Of a stretch of DNA of 64,000 nucleotides, positions 1 to 8,510 are shown in pieces. The stretch covers positions 248,001 to 312,000 of the forward strand of contig NZ_JACCFK010000002.1 of assembly GCF_013410405.1 (NCBI RefSeq), in the 5' to 3' direction. The stretch's first letter is position 1. The number at the start of each line of letters is the position of its first letter. The notes below the pieces were generated by a model that was not told the DNA's origin, ran no database searches, and saw only the letters and a program-made list of their open reading frames with translations. A program made the translations under genes and the position numbers. The stretch is from Amycolatopsis endophytica. Lineage in GTDB: Bacteria; Actinomycetota; Actinomycetes; Mycobacteriales; Pseudonocardiaceae.

Positions 1-383
1 AGCAGCTGGCGGAGCTGGCCGACGAGGTGTCCCTGGACGTGTACTGCTTCGGCATCGCCACCGACTTCCGCAGCAGGCTCTTCCCCGGCGCGCGGCGGCT
101 GTTCGAACTGGCCGACGAGCTGCAGCCGGTGCAGGTCGAGGTGCTGTGCTGGTGTGGCGCGCCGGGCCGGTTCAACGCCAGGGTCGCCGACGGCGAGGTC
201 CTCCGCGAGGGTGACACGGTCGTCGTGGCGGACACCGGTCCGGGGGTAGTTGAAAAGGCAAGTTCACCACACCGGCAGACCGACCCGGCTACGTTGCGTT
301 ATCAAGTACTATGTCGCCGCCATTTCCGCCTCGGCGACCTGGGGCCGGCCGCACCCCGGCATGGTCAGCTGCGACTGACCTGA
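1..383 (+). CDS. tdk: Thymidine kinase, C-terminal part (5' end outside window)
   Basis: The visible 126 residues are the C-terminal end of a type II thymidine kinase, which phosphorylates thymidine to dTMP in the salvage pathway. The stretch DVYCFGIATDFR is the lasso-preceding strand of the family. CWCG near the middle and CRRH near the end supply the four zinc ligands of the treble-clef structural zinc site. Between them lies a somewhat longer insert than usual, with poorer GC3 codons (around 250-330), so the last 45 residues are less typical. The reading frame enters from before base 1. rbpA follows 228 bases downstream on the same strand, behind its own promoter. Confidence 0.85.
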   Translation, partial: QLAELADEVSLDVYCFGIATDFRSRLFPGARRLFELADELQPVQVEVLCWCGAPGRFNARVADGEVLREGDTVVVADTGPGVVEKASSPHRQTDPATLRYQVLCRRHFRLGDLGPAAPRHGQLRLT

Positions 384-396
384 ACGGATTAGAGGC

Positions 397-412
397 TCCC
401 CCGCACGGGGGA
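397..412 (+). terminator. Weak hairpin after tdk
   Basis: TCCCCCG pairs with CGGGGGA around a CA turn, 14 bases after the tdk stop. There is no T-tract. It fits a weak intrinsic terminator or 3' stabilising hairpin. This call rests on structure alone. Confidence 0.35.
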
Positions 413-527
413 ATATGCCGGGAAGAGCGAGACATCCGCGTCACGTCGTGCACCGAATCGACTCTCTGGAGAGGAAGCTGTTGCCGAGGGGTGAGCCAGT
501 TCATCGTGAGTAAGGACATGGTGCTGT

Positions 528-554
528 GGGAATTCACAGTTGCCAGTATCCGTT
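528..554 (+). promoter_or_regulatory. Sigma-R-type promoter of rbpA
   Basis: GGGAAT at 528-533 is followed by exactly 18 bases and then GTT at 552-554. This matches the oxidative-stress ECF sigma factor consensus GGGAAT-N18-GTT of actinomycetes. rbpA is a known sigma-R target in Streptomyces coelicolor. The predicted start of transcription is near 560, giving a leader of about 50 bases before the rbpA ATG. Both elements are seen directly. That they work here is inferred. Confidence 0.75.
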
Positions 555-611
555 GCATAGGGTGAGCATCACCCTGGCTCTAGACCCGGAGCCGACTGAA
601 AGGACGTCATC

Positions 612-959
612 ATGGCCGACCGTGTTCTCCGTGGAAGCCGGCTGGGAGCGGTCAGCTACGAGACCGACCGCAATCACGATCTGGCCCCGCGCCGTACGGT
701 GCGTTACGCGTGTCCCAAGAACCACGAGTTCGAGGTGCCCTTCTCCGACGACGCCGAGATCCCGTCGGTGTGGGAGTGCCGCCTGCACGGCAGCGAGTCC
801 GAGATCGTCGATGGCGCGCAGCCCGAGCAGAAGAAGGTCAAGCCGCCGCGCACGCACTGGGACATGCTCCTGGAGCGGCGCAGCATCCCCGAGCTCGAGG
901 AACTGCTGAACGAGCGTCTCGCTGAGCTGAAGGGACGGCGCACGTCCAAGACGGCGTAG
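612..959 (+). CDS. rbpA: RNA polymerase-binding protein RbpA
   Basis: This 115-residue protein is the normal length for RbpA, an actinobacterial factor that binds core RNA polymerase and the principal sigma factor and stabilises the open promoter complex. The N-terminal tail contains MADRVLRGSRLG. A central zinc-ribbon-like core has the Cys residues of YACPKNHEF and WECRLHG. The basic linker and C-terminal sigma-interaction domain follow (RTHWDMLLERRS, then ELEELLNERLAELK). The ATG follows AAAGGACG. A sigma-R-like promoter lies about 60 bases upstream and a strong terminator follows, so the gene looks monocistronic. Confidence 0.97.
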   Translation: MADRVLRGSRLGAVSYETDRNHDLAPRRTVRYACPKNHEFEVPFSDDAEIPSVWECRLHGSESEIVDGAQPEQKKVKPPRTHWDMLLERRSIPELEELLNERLAELKGRRTSKTA

Positions 960-981
960 TCCCTGCCCCTCCCACCACAGT

Positions 982-1018
982 CGACGGCCCCCGTGACCTC
1001 CCGCCACGGGGGCCGTCG
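982..1018 (+). terminator. Terminator hairpin after rbpA
   Basis: A perfect 14-bp stem (CGACGGCCCCCGTG at 982-995 with its complement at 1005-1018) closes a 9-base loop, 22 bases after the rbpA stop. It has no long T-run, which is common for terminators in very GC-rich actinomycetes. Confidence 0.8.
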
Positions 1019-1041
1019 TGCTGTCCGGGGTGGCGAGTGCG

Positions 1042-1268
1042 TCAGCGCTCGTTCGTGGACCGGGCGACGGGGTGCACGTAGAGGTTCTTGGGCCGTCGGT
1101 GCACGATCCGCCAGCCTTCGTCTCGTGGGTGTGCAGGTGGGGTGACACGGCGGTGGCCCGGTCCCCGCCGATCGTCACGGTGACCGTGCCCTTCGACGTG
1201 CTGCCACACGGGGTCCCTTGGTCTCCTGGGCAGAGGCCGTCGCGCCGGGCGAGCAGCGGGGCGCGCAC
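1042..1268 (-). pseudogene. Small coding remnant, possibly of an NTF2/SnoaL-like gene
   Basis: About 270 bases between rbpA and the epoxide hydrolase remnant hold two short frames with coding-like GC3 on the minus strand. Bases 1042-1122 read DEGWRIVHRRPK and on to a TGA stop. Just upstream, in another frame, 1123-1200 reads GTVTVTIGGDRATAVSPHL. Together they resemble the C-terminal half of a small NTF2-like or SnoaL-like domain broken by a frameshift. There is no complete ORF and no convincing start. Family assignment is weak; the strongest evidence is codon bias. Confidence 0.3.
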
Positions 1269-1287
1269 CGGCAGCGTCGCCGCTCGG

Positions 1288-2174
1288 TCAGGGCCGCAGC
1301 CCGCGGAACGTCCGCCGCAGGTCGCTCACCCACGCCTGCGGGTTCTCCCACGGGATGAAGTGGCCGCCGCGCTCGTGGGCGGCTACGTTGACGTGGTTGA
1401 ACCACTCCCCCTGTGGCCCGGTCTCGAACGCCCGGACCCGCTCGTCACCACCGTCGATGCCCGGCGGGTTCTCGCACGTCACGAGGGTGAGGCCGACCGG
1501 CGCCTGCACCACCGGGGTGCGGTCGTGGGCGGGCGTCCAGGGGTGGCGGTTGGCGTTGGCGTAGTACCGCATCGAGGTGGCGATGGAGTTGTTCACCCAG
1601 TAGATCGTGGCGTGGGTGAGCAGCTCGTCCCCGGTGAACACACTTTCCACGTACAACGAATCGGCGTACTTGTGGCCGAGCTGGCTGGATACGATGCCGC
1701 CGATGTCGCAGCCCCCGGCGGCGTACTTGCCGTACCCCAGGGTCTCGGTCATCAGGGTGTGCCAGAGGTCGGCGACCTTCCAGAAGTTGACGTCCGGGAA
1801 CCCGGTGAGGGGCCCGGGGAACCCGAAGCCGGGCAGGGACGGCACGATCACGTCGAACGCGTCGGCCGGGTCACCGCCGGAGGCGGCCGGATCGGCCAGC
1901 GGGTCGATCACCTTCGACCAGTGCCAGAACGTCCACGGCCAGCCGTGGGTGAGGATCAGCGGGATCGGCCGGGGACCGCGGCCTCGGCCGTGCGCCAGTC
2001 GTAACCGTCCCGCCAGTAATCCACCAGCTCGCCGAGGTAGCGGGCCGGAACCCCGTAGGACCAGTCCTCGTTGCCCTCGTCCAGCGGCGCGCGGGTGAGC
2101 GCGAGCCGGGTCCGCAGGTCGTCCAGTGCCTCGTCGGGCACGTGGATCGGGGCCGGTTCCAGCGGGAAGGTCAT
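1288..2174 (-). pseudogene. Epoxide hydrolase, internally deleted and frameshifted
   Basis: The ATG at 2174 overlaps the ppm stop by four bases. The first frame runs through a typical epoxide hydrolase N-terminal domain (WSYGVPARYLGELVDYWRDGYDW) and stops at 1956. A second frame continues with PLILTHGWPW, the oxyanion HGWP motif, then VPSLPGFGF, and ends with GGHFIPWENP, which holds the catalytic His region. Between the two parts the usual segment of about 25-30 residues before the HGWP motif is missing and the frame changes. A shortened protein could start at an internal ATG (1911) but would lack the HGWP strand. The gene is therefore non-functional as read, unless the break is a sequencing error. 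Confidence 0.8.
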
Positions 2175-2938
2175 GCCCGCCTCAGCAGGCCGCGCACCTG
2201 CTCGTACCGGTGGCGCGCTCCCCACAGCCCGACCCGCAGCAGGGCTTCGCGGATGATCGCGCCGCTCATCTTGGACTGGCCGATCTCGCGTTCGGTGAAG
2301 GTGATCGGCACCTCGACGACCTCGAAGCCGGTGCGCACCGTCCGCCACGCGAGGTCGATCTGGAAGCAGTAGCCGCGCGAGGCGATCTCCTCCAGCGGCA
2401 GTTTTTCCAGCACCTCGCGCCGGTACGCGCGGAAGCCGGCGGTCACGTCCTTGATCCGCACGCCCAGCGCCAGCCGCGCGTACAGGTTGGCCAGGCGCGA
2501 GAGCACCTCGCGGTGTTTCGGCCAGTTCACCAGGCTCCCGCCGGGCACGTAGCGGGAGCCGAGCACGAGGTCGGCGTCGCCGAGCGCGTCGAGCATCCGG
2601 GGCAGGTCCTCGGGGGCGTGGGAACCGTCGGCGTCCATCTCGATGACGGTCAGGTAGTCGCGCTCCAGGCCCCACCGGAACCCGGCCACATACGCGGCGC
2701 CGAGGCCGGCCTTCTCGGTGCGGTGCAGCACGAACACGCGCTCGTCCCCGGCGGCGATCTTGTCCGCCAGGTCCCCGGTGCCGTCCGGGCTGCCGTCGTC
2801 GACCACCAGCGCGTGCACCTCCGGCAGCGCCCGGTGCAGCCGGTCCAGGATGAGCGGCAGGTTCTCGCGCTCGTTGTAGGTCGGGATCACCACCAGCACC
2901 GGATCGATCGGCCGGGCCGCCCGTGGCGCGTGCGCCAT
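2171..2938 (-). CDS. ppm1: Polyprenol monophosphomannose synthase
   Basis: This GT2-family glycosyltransferase transfers mannose from GDP-mannose to polyprenyl phosphate, giving the lipid donor for mannosylated glycolipids and for protein O-mannosylation. The DPM1-like domain fills the protein: [13 protein letters not shown] at the N-terminus, VDDGSPDGT, the metal-binding EMDADGSH, and RYVPGGS. There are no C-terminal membrane spans. The upstream GGGGGAGG lies two bases from the ATG at 2944 but eight from the ATG at 2938, so 2938 is the better start. It lies 24 bases after lnt. In Mycobacterium tuberculosis the two are fused as Ppm1; here they are separate genes in one operon. Confidence 0.92.
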   Translation of the reverse strand: MAHAPRAARPIDPVLVVIPTYNERENLPLILDRLHRALPEVHALVVDDGSPDGTGDLADKIAAGDERVFVLHRTEKAGLGAAYVAGFRWGLERDYLTVIEMDADGSHAPEDLPRMLDALGDADLVLGSRYVPGGSLVNWPKHREVLSRLANLYARLALGVRIKDVTAGFRAYRREVLEKLPLEEIASRGYCFQIDLAWRTVRTGFEVVEVPITFTEREIGQSKMSGAIIREALLRVGLWGARHRYEQVRGLLRRA

Positions 2939-2962
2939 CCCCATGTCCTCCCCCGCGGAGAG

Positions 2963-4564
2963 CTACTCCGCCCTGGTCGCCGTCGTGCTCGCGCCCCGGT
3001 TGCGCGAACGGAGCACGAGCCCGGCCAGCACCGCGACGAGCGCGGCACCGACCAGCCCGTACTCCGTCCAGGCACCGAGACGATCCGACAGCGTAGTCTG
3101 CGTCCGCAGTGGCACGCTCCCGACCAGGGATTCGGCGGTGAACTGGCTGGTCGAGACGGTCACGGTGCCGTCCGGTTCGATCAGTGCGCTGACCCCGCTG
3201 GTCGAGGACACCACGACCGCGCGGCCGTGCTCGACGGCCCGCAGCCGCGCCATCGCCAGCTGCTGGTAGGTCATCTCGCTGTGCCCGTACCAGGCGTTGT
3301 TGGTGGGCAGCACGATCAGCTGCGCGCCGTCGTTGACCGCGTCGCGGGAGACGTAGTCGTAGGCGATCTCGTAGCAGATGGGCACCGCCACGCGGGTGCC
3401 GGCGATGTCGAGGACGGCGGGCGCGGAGCCGGGCCGCATGTCGCCGGTGTCGTCGAGGAACGGCGTGAACCAGCGTGCGATGGCCCGCATCGGCACGAAC
3501 TCGGCGAAGGGCACCAGCTGCTGTTTGCTGTAGCTCTGCCCGCGGCCGGTGGCCGGGTCCCACACGAATTCGGTGTTCTGCGTTGTGGACCCGGGTTCGC
3601 GGTAGCGCGCGCCGATGAGGGTGGGCACGCCGAGGTCGCGCACCACCTGATCGAGGACGGGGTCGGTGGTGGTGAGGTCGGTCGCGGTCTCCGGCCACAC
3701 GATCAGGTCCGGGCGCGGCACCGCGCCGGAGCGGATCTGCCCTGCCAGCACCTCGCTCTGCGCGAGGTGGTTCGCCCGCAGCGTCGCCGACTCGTACATC
3801 AGGTCCAGGCCCACGTCGGGCGCGTTGCCCTGGACGGCGGCGACGGTGCGGGTGCCTGCCTGCGCGCCGGTGCCGATCGTGGGCCACAGGGCCAGTCCCG
3901 CGACGACCGGCACCACCGCGGCGACCACGGGCAGCCGCACCGCGCGCCAGTCTCGCCTGCCGGCGTGCACGAGCAGTGCGGTCAGGCCGAAACCGGTGAC
4001 CACGACGGCGAATCCGAGCAGCGGCGCTCCGCCGACGGAAGCCAGCGGCGTGAACGCACCTTCGGGCTGGCTGAACGCGACCCTGCCCCACGGGAACCCG
4101 CCACCGGGCCACCAGGTGCGCGGGGTTTCGCTGGCGATGATCACCATCGCCATCCACACCGGCGCGCCGGGCAGCCGGGCCACCACGGTGCACAACGCGG
4201 CGGCCAGGCCGAGGTAGGCGGCGAGCGCGGCGGACAACGCCAGCCACGGCGCGGATCCGAAGCTGCGGCCGAGGAAGTCCTGCAGCCAGAACAGCAGCGG
4301 CAGGTAAAGGCCGAGCCCGAACACGAAGCCGTAGCCCAGCCCGCCCCACAACCGCCGTCCGCGCAGCACGAAGCCGAACCCGGCGAAGGCGAGCGGGGCG
4401 AGCCACCACAGGTCGCGCGGCGCGAAGCTGAGGTAGAAGACGAATCCCGACGCCGCGGCGAGCGCGAGGCGCAGCAGCCACGCCCGCCAGTTCCGCTTCG
4501 TCCGGGCGGGACGGGAAGCAGGGACGCCGGTCGGCTCGACGGTGCCTGCGGAGGGTGCTGCCAC
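2963..4564 (-). CDS. lnt: Apolipoprotein N-acyltransferase
   Basis: Lnt adds the third acyl chain to the N-terminal Cys of lipoproteins at the outer face of the membrane. The 533-residue protein has several N-terminal membrane segments (for example FVFYLSFAPRDLWWLAPL), then a nitrilase-like domain. The Glu of WPETATD, the Lys of YSKQQLVPFAEF and the Cys of PICYEIAYD form the expected Glu-Lys-Cys triad. A last membrane span precedes an Arg-rich tail. The GTG at 4564 follows the amidohydrolase stop by ten bases; the open frame extends further upstream only inside that gene. Together with ppm1 this forms the actinobacterial Lnt-Ppm pair. Confidence 0.93.
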   Translation of the reverse strand: MAAPSAGTVEPTGVPASRPARTKRNWRAWLLRLALAAASGFVFYLSFAPRDLWWLAPLAFAGFGFVLRGRRLWGGLGYGFVFGLGLYLPLLFWLQDFLGRSFGSAPWLALSAALAAYLGLAAALCTVVARLPGAPVWMAMVIIASETPRTWWPGGGFPWGRVAFSQPEGAFTPLASVGGAPLLGFAVVVTGFGLTALLVHAGRRDWRAVRLPVVAAVVPVVAGLALWPTIGTGAQAGTRTVAAVQGNAPDVGLDLMYESATLRANHLAQSEVLAGQIRSGAVPRPDLIVWPETATDLTTTDPVLDQVVRDLGVPTLIGARYREPGSTTQNTEFVWDPATGRGQSYSKQQLVPFAEFVPMRAIARWFTPFLDDTGDMRPGSAPAVLDIAGTRVAVPICYEIAYDYVSRDAVNDGAQLIVLPTNNAWYGHSEMTYQQLAMARLRAVEHGRAVVVSSTSGVSALIEPDGTVTVSTSQFTAESLVGSVPLRTQTTLSDRLGAWTEYGLVGAALVAVLAGLVLRSRNRGASTTATRAE

Positions 4565-4574
4565 GCGATGAACC

Positions 4575-6185
4575 TTATTCCGCGGAGGTGAACGCGTCGT
4601 AGAGAACCTCGCCCCCGCGCACGGTCCGCAGGCAGACCGGGAGTGGCGCGCCGTCCTCGAGCGGCGGCAGGGCGGGCACCCGGGAGCGCGGGTCGGTGGA
4701 CCAGCGCTGGACGCGGGAGTCGGGGGCGGCGACGACCAGGTCGGCGGCGTCCCAGATCGCGTAGTGCGCGGGTGCGCCGGGCACCAGGCTGCCGGTGACG
4801 CCGTCGTGGACACCGGCGGCGCGGTGGCCGCCGCGGGTGTGGGCGGTGAAGGCGGCGCGGGCGGACAGACCGGAACCGGGCGTGCGGTGGTGGATCGCGG
4901 CGCGCACGCTCTCCCACGGTTGCAGCGGCGTGACCGGGCAGTCGGAGCCGAACGCGAGCAGGACTCCTTCGGCGGCGAGCATGGCGAACGGGTTCATCGG
5001 CTCCGACCGTTCGCGGCCCAGCCGCTGCGCGTACATGCCGTCCGGCCCGCCCCACAGCGCGTCGAACTGGGGCTGCACGGAGCCGGTGACGCCCCAGCCC
5101 GCGAGGGCCTTCGCCTGCTCGGTGTCGATCATTTCGAGGTGTTCGAGCCGGTGGTGGCGGCCGGCGAGGGCGCGTTGCCCGACGGTTTTCTCGGCGAGCT
5201 GGAAGCCGCGCACGACCTCGGCCACGCCCGCGTCGCCGATGACGTGGAACCCGGCTTGCAGACCGGCTTCGGTGCAGGCGACGAGGTGGGCGGCGATGGT
5301 GTCGGCGTCGAGGTAGCGGGCGCCGGTGGAGCCGGGTTCGTCGAGGTAGGGCTGGTGCAGGGCGGCGGTGCGGGAGCCCAGCGCGCCGTCGACGAAGAGG
5401 TCGCCGGCCAGGCCGGGCAGGTCGTGGCGGTGGGCGACGTCGACGGCTTCGAGTTCGCCCCAGTAGCCGACGACCTGCGGGTAGCCGGGTTCGGCGGCCA
5501 GCGCGAGCAGCTCGGCGAGGTCGTCTTCGCCGGAGATATCGGGGCCGGCGCACTCGTGGACGCTGACGATGCCGCGCGCGGCGGCCAGGCGCAGGAACGC
5601 GTCCTGGGCGCGGCGGCGCTGCTCGCGGGTGAGCGCGGCGCGGACGGCGCCGCGCACGTGGTGATGGGCGTCGCGGGTGAGCGGCCCCTCGGGTGACCAG
5701 CCCGCGGCGCCGCGGGCGGCCGGGGCGAGATCGACCAGCGCGGTGGACACGAGCGCGGAGTGCACGTCGACGCGGCCGAGGTAGACCGGCGCCCCACCCG
5801 CGGCCTCGTCGATCTCGGCGCGGCTGGGCAGCCGGTCGCCGGTCCAGGTGGTCTCGTCCCAGCCGTGGGCGATGAGGACCTCGCCGGGGCGCGCGGCGGC
5901 GCGGACGGCGGCCAGCAGACCGGCGGCGTCGGCGATCCCGCCGAGGTCCAGCCCGGCCAGGTGCAGGCCGGTCGCGGTGGCGTGCACGTGCGCGTCGACG
6001 AAGCCGGGGGCGACGAACGCGCCGTCGAGGTCGTGGACGCGGGCGCCGGGGTGGAGGGCGCGGCCGGGGCCGTCCTGGCCGACCCAGACGATCGTGCCGC
6101 CGCTGATGGCCATCGCGGTCGCGTCGGGGTTGCTGGGCGAATGGATCCGCCCGCCCAGCAGGAGCGTGGTGCTGTCGTCCGTCAC
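4575..6185 (-). CDS. Amidohydrolase family protein (YtcJ-like)
   Basis: This 536-residue protein belongs to the YtcJ/DUF3369-type group of metal-dependent amidohydrolases. It has an N-terminal composite-domain strand, the metal motif VDAHVHATATG, a central ECAGPD segment, the His of GFHVIGDAG, and HHRLEHLEM. The late Asp region is FGSDCPV. The substrate cannot be read from sequence; relatives act on N-acylated or cyclic amides. The GTG at 6185 is preceded by CACACT and six bases, a weak version of the leaderless promoter seen elsewhere in the window. An ATG at 6200 is an alternative start. It is the first gene of the unit leading into lnt and ppm1. Confidence 0.85.
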   Translation of the reverse strand: MTDDSTTLLLGGRIHSPSNPDATAMAISGGTIVWVGQDGPGRALHPGARVHDLDGAFVAPGFVDAHVHATATGLHLAGLDLGGIADAAGLLAAVRAAARPGEVLIAHGWDETTWTGDRLPSRAEIDEAAGGAPVYLGRVDVHSALVSTALVDLAPAARGAAGWSPEGPLTRDAHHHVRGAVRAALTREQRRRAQDAFLRLAAARGIVSVHECAGPDISGEDDLAELLALAAEPGYPQVVGYWGELEAVDVAHRHDLPGLAGDLFVDGALGSRTAALHQPYLDEPGSTGARYLDADTIAAHLVACTEAGLQAGFHVIGDAGVAEVVRGFQLAEKTVGQRALAGRHHRLEHLEMIDTEQAKALAGWGVTGSVQPQFDALWGGPDGMYAQRLGRERSEPMNPFAMLAAEGVLLAFGSDCPVTPLQPWESVRAAIHHRTPGSGLSARAAFTAHTRGGHRAAGVHDGVTGSLVPGAPAHYAIWDAADLVVAAPDSRVQRWSTDPRSRVPALPPLEDGAPLPVCLRTVRGGEVLYDAFTSAE

Positions 6186-6282
6186 GTGTCGAGTGTGCAC
6201 GATGGGTCGCGACGAAAGTTTTTACGCACTATTATCGGTTACACCGTAGATTTTGACGCCATACCGCCGACGAGGAGCAGAG

Positions 6283-7656
6283 TTGACTGCGATCCAGGAA
6301 GTCTCCCCCGCCGACACCCTCGATGTCGCCGCCCAGCCCTACGCCTACCGCCGCACCGAACTGACCGAACCGGACTGGCGCCGCTTCCCCGGCTGGCGGG
6401 AGGTGACCGAGGCCCAGTGGCGGGACGCGCAGTGGCAGCGGGTGCACTGCGTGCGGAACATCAAGCAGCTGCGCGCCGTGCTGGGCGACCTGGTCGAGGA
6501 GCGGTTCTACGACGACCTGGCCGCCGACCAGCGCGAGCTGGCGACCATGTCGATGCTGGTGCCGCCGCAGATGCTCAACACCATGGCGGTGGACTCCACC
6601 GACGCCCTCTACGCCGATCCCGTGCGCCGCTACATGCTGCCGGTGCGCAGCGACCGCGATCCGGACTGGCCCAGCCACCCCCATTCCGAGCGCGACTCGC
6701 TGCACGAGGCGGAGATGTGGGTGGTGGAGGGCCTGACCCACCGCTACCCCACCAAGGTGCTGGCCGAGCTGCTCTCCACCTGCCCCCAGTACTGCGGGCA
6801 CTGCACGCGGATGGACCTGGTGGGCAACTCCACCGAGCAGATCGCCAAGCACAAGCTCGGGCTCAAACCGGTGGACCGCCAGGACGCCATGATCGACTAC
6901 CTGCGCCGCACGCCCGGCGTGCGGGACGTGGTGGTCTCCGGCGGCGATGTGGCGAACGTGCCGTGGCACCAGCTGGAGTCGTTCCTGATGCGGCTGCTGG
7001 ACATCGAGACGGTGCGCGACATCCGGCTGGCGACCAAGGCGCTGGCCGGGCTGCCGCAGCACTGGCTGCAGCCCAAGATCGTCGAGGGCCTGGAACGCGT
7101 CGCGGGCACCGCGCGGCGGCGCGGCGTGAACCTGGCGATCCACACCCACGTCAACCACGTCCAGTCGGTGACGCCGCTGGTGGCCGAGGCGGCACGCACG
7201 GCGCTGGAGGTCGGGGTGCGGGACGTGCGCAACCAGGGTGTGCTGATGCGCGGGGTCAACGCGTCCCCGGCGGCGCTGCTGGACCTGTGTTTCGCGTTGC
7301 AGGGCGAGGCGAACATCCTGCCCTACTACTTCTACCTGTGCGACATGATCCCCAACGCCGAGCACTGGCGGCTGGCGGTGTGGGAGGCGCAGGAGCTGCA
7401 GCACGCCATCATGGGCTACCTCCCGGGCTACGCCACCCCGCGCATCGTGTGCGACGTGCCGTATGTCGGCAAGCGGTGGGTGCACCAGCTGGCCGACTAC
7501 GACCGCGAGCGCGGCATCTCCTACTGGACGAAGAACTACCGCACCGGGATCGAACACGCCGACCCCGAGGCGCTGCGCCGCCGCTACCCGTTCTACGACC
7601 CGATCTCCACGCTGCCCGAGGAGGGGCGCGCCTGGTGGGCCGAGCAGCGCGGGTGA
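6283..7656 (+). CDS. kamA: KamA family radical SAM aminomutase (lysine 2,3-aminomutase-like)
   Basis: This 457-residue protein belongs to the PLP-dependent radical SAM aminomutases. The [4Fe-4S] cluster motif CPQYCGHC lies at residues 167-174 (Cys167, Cys171, Cys174; CxxxCxxC). The GGDV stretch after VVVSGG binds SAM. Lys397 in YVGKRW occupies the PLP-lysine position. The start is TTG at 6283, which has GAGGAG at good distance; an upstream ATG at 6253 has no ribosome site. Actual substrate is unknown: clear lysine 2,3-aminomutases of clostridia are shorter and group separately, and actinobacterial members are mostly uncharacterised. It stands alone, divergent from the amidohydrolase and convergent with a permease gene. 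Confidence 0.88.
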   Translation: MTAIQEVSPADTLDVAAQPYAYRRTELTEPDWRRFPGWREVTEAQWRDAQWQRVHCVRNIKQLRAVLGDLVEERFYDDLAADQRELATMSMLVPPQMLNTMAVDSTDALYADPVRRYMLPVRSDRDPDWPSHPHSERDSLHEAEMWVVEGLTHRYPTKVLAELLSTCPQYCGHCTRMDLVGNSTEQIAKHKLGLKPVDRQDAMIDYLRRTPGVRDVVVSGGDVANVPWHQLESFLMRLLDIETVRDIRLATKALAGLPQHWLQPKIVEGLERVAGTARRRGVNLAIHTHVNHVQSVTPLVAEAARTALEVGVRDVRNQGVLMRGVNASPAALLDLCFALQGEANILPYYFYLCDMIPNAEHWRLAVWEAQELQHAIMGYLPGYATPRIVCDVPYVGKRWVHQLADYDRERGISYWTKNYRTGIEHADPEALRRRYPFYDPISTLPEEGRAWWAEQRG

Positions 7657-7659
7657 TGC

Positions 7660-8424
7660 TCAGGGCGTGACGATCATCGCGATCGTCACGCCCGCCAGCA
7701 TCGCCAGGTAGGCGATCGCGTGGACGCGGTCCGGGATGCGGGCGGTGAGGCGGCGGGTCAGCGCGATGGCCGGGATCGACCCGCACAGCAGCGCGGCCGC
7801 GGCGATCAGGTCGACGTAGCCGGCACGGCCCGCGCTCCCGGTGCCGGCGAAGGCGTAGATGGCCGTGCCGATCAGCGCGACCGGGGCGCTGAGCGGGTTG
7901 GCCATCGCGGTCGCCTCCGTCATCGGCAGGCCGCTGCGGCGCAGCAGCGGCACGGTCATCACGCTGCCGCCGACACCGAGCGCGCTGGCGACCGCGCCGA
8001 TGCCGACGCCGCCCGCGGTCCGGGTGACCGGGCCGAGCTTCCGGGGCGTCTCGAGTGGACGGTGGAGGAAACCGTTGCGCGCCAGGCAGTCCACGATGGT
8101 GATCACGAGGTAGGCGATGAACGCGACGTGCAGGACGCGCTCGGGCAACCGGGTCGCGGCCAGCGAGCCGAACGCGGCGCCGAGCGCGATGAAGGCGATC
8201 AGCGGCCACACGTAGCTGCGGCGGATCCGGCCCGCCCGCGCCTGGGCGACGGTGGCGGCGAGCGAGTTGACCACCATCACGGCGGTCGAGGTCGCCACCG
8301 CGACGTGCATGTCACCGGTCACGGCGACCACGACCGGCACGGTGAGGAACCCGCCGCCGAAGCCGAACAGCACCGTGGTCACCCCGGTGAGGCAGCCGAA
8401 CGCGAGCAGGACGAGGAAGGTCAC
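7660..8424 (-). CDS. TSUP family permease (TauE/SafE-like)
   Basis: This is an integral membrane protein of about 254 residues with eight predicted hydrophobic segments in two repeated halves. It carries the glycine-rich turn FGFGGGFLTVPVVV in the first half and ALGVGGSVMTVPLL in the second, the hallmark of the sulfite/organosulfonate exporter family. Substrate is not readable. An in-frame GTG lies at 8433, but TACCGT sits exactly seven bases before the GTG at 8424, so 8424 is the likely start of a leaderless mRNA. It is divergent from an AraC-type regulator, which may control it. Confidence 0.85.
   Translation of the reverse strand: MTFLVLLAFGCLTGVTTVLFGFGGGFLTVPVVVAVTGDMHVAVATSTAVMVVNSLAATVAQARAGRIRRSYVWPLIAFIALGAAFGSLAATRLPERVLHVAFIAYLVITIVDCLARNGFLHRPLETPRKLGPVTRTAGGVGIGAVASALGVGGSVMTVPLLRRSGLPMTEATAMANPLSAPVALIGTAIYAFAGTGSAGRAGYVDLIAAAALLCGSIPAIALTRRLTARIPDRVHAIAYLAMLAGVTIAMIVTP
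7663..7693 (+). terminator. Hairpin after kamA embedded in the convergent gene's 3' end
   Basis: GGGCGTGACGATC at 7663-7675 pairs perfectly with 7681-7693 around a five-base loop. It begins seven bases after the kamA stop and lies wholly within the last codons of the convergent TSUP gene (stop at 7660). The codons for the TSUP C-terminal residues have thus taken a palindromic form that can terminate kamA. Confidence 0.75.
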
Positions 8425-8510
8425 TTCCGGCACGGTATGCGCCGGTCCGGGTGGCGGGCATCCGACAACGCGCCAGATTCCATCGCGTACTCGCCACTAC
8501 ACTGGCGCCG
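8425..8510. promoter_or_regulatory. Divergent leaderless promoters, TSUP gene and araC-type regulator
   Basis: On the minus strand TACCGT (8432-8437) lies seven bases before the TSUP GTG. On the plus strand TACACT (8498-8503) lies seven bases before the regulator GTG at 8511. Neither start has a Shine-Dalgarno sequence. Sixty bases separate the two boxes, room for shared regulator binding. Confidence 0.6.

Noticed and set aside
1956..4481. Long minus-strand open frame of more than 800 codons through ppm and lnt
   Set aside because: It is in a different frame from the real genes and is almost all Arg, Ala and Gly; only its last 70 codons are the epoxide hydrolase N-terminus.
2126..4591. Very long open frame on the plus strand opposite ppm and lnt
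   Set aside because: It is antisense to two well-recognised genes; its residues are rich in Arg, Gly, His and Gln as expected of a GC3-driven shadow, and no domain is visible.
6200..6282. Dyad around TATTATCGG between the amidohydrolase and kamA genes
   Set aside because: AT-rich elements that could be -10 boxes occur on both strands, but I found no clear paired -35 or convincing symmetry.
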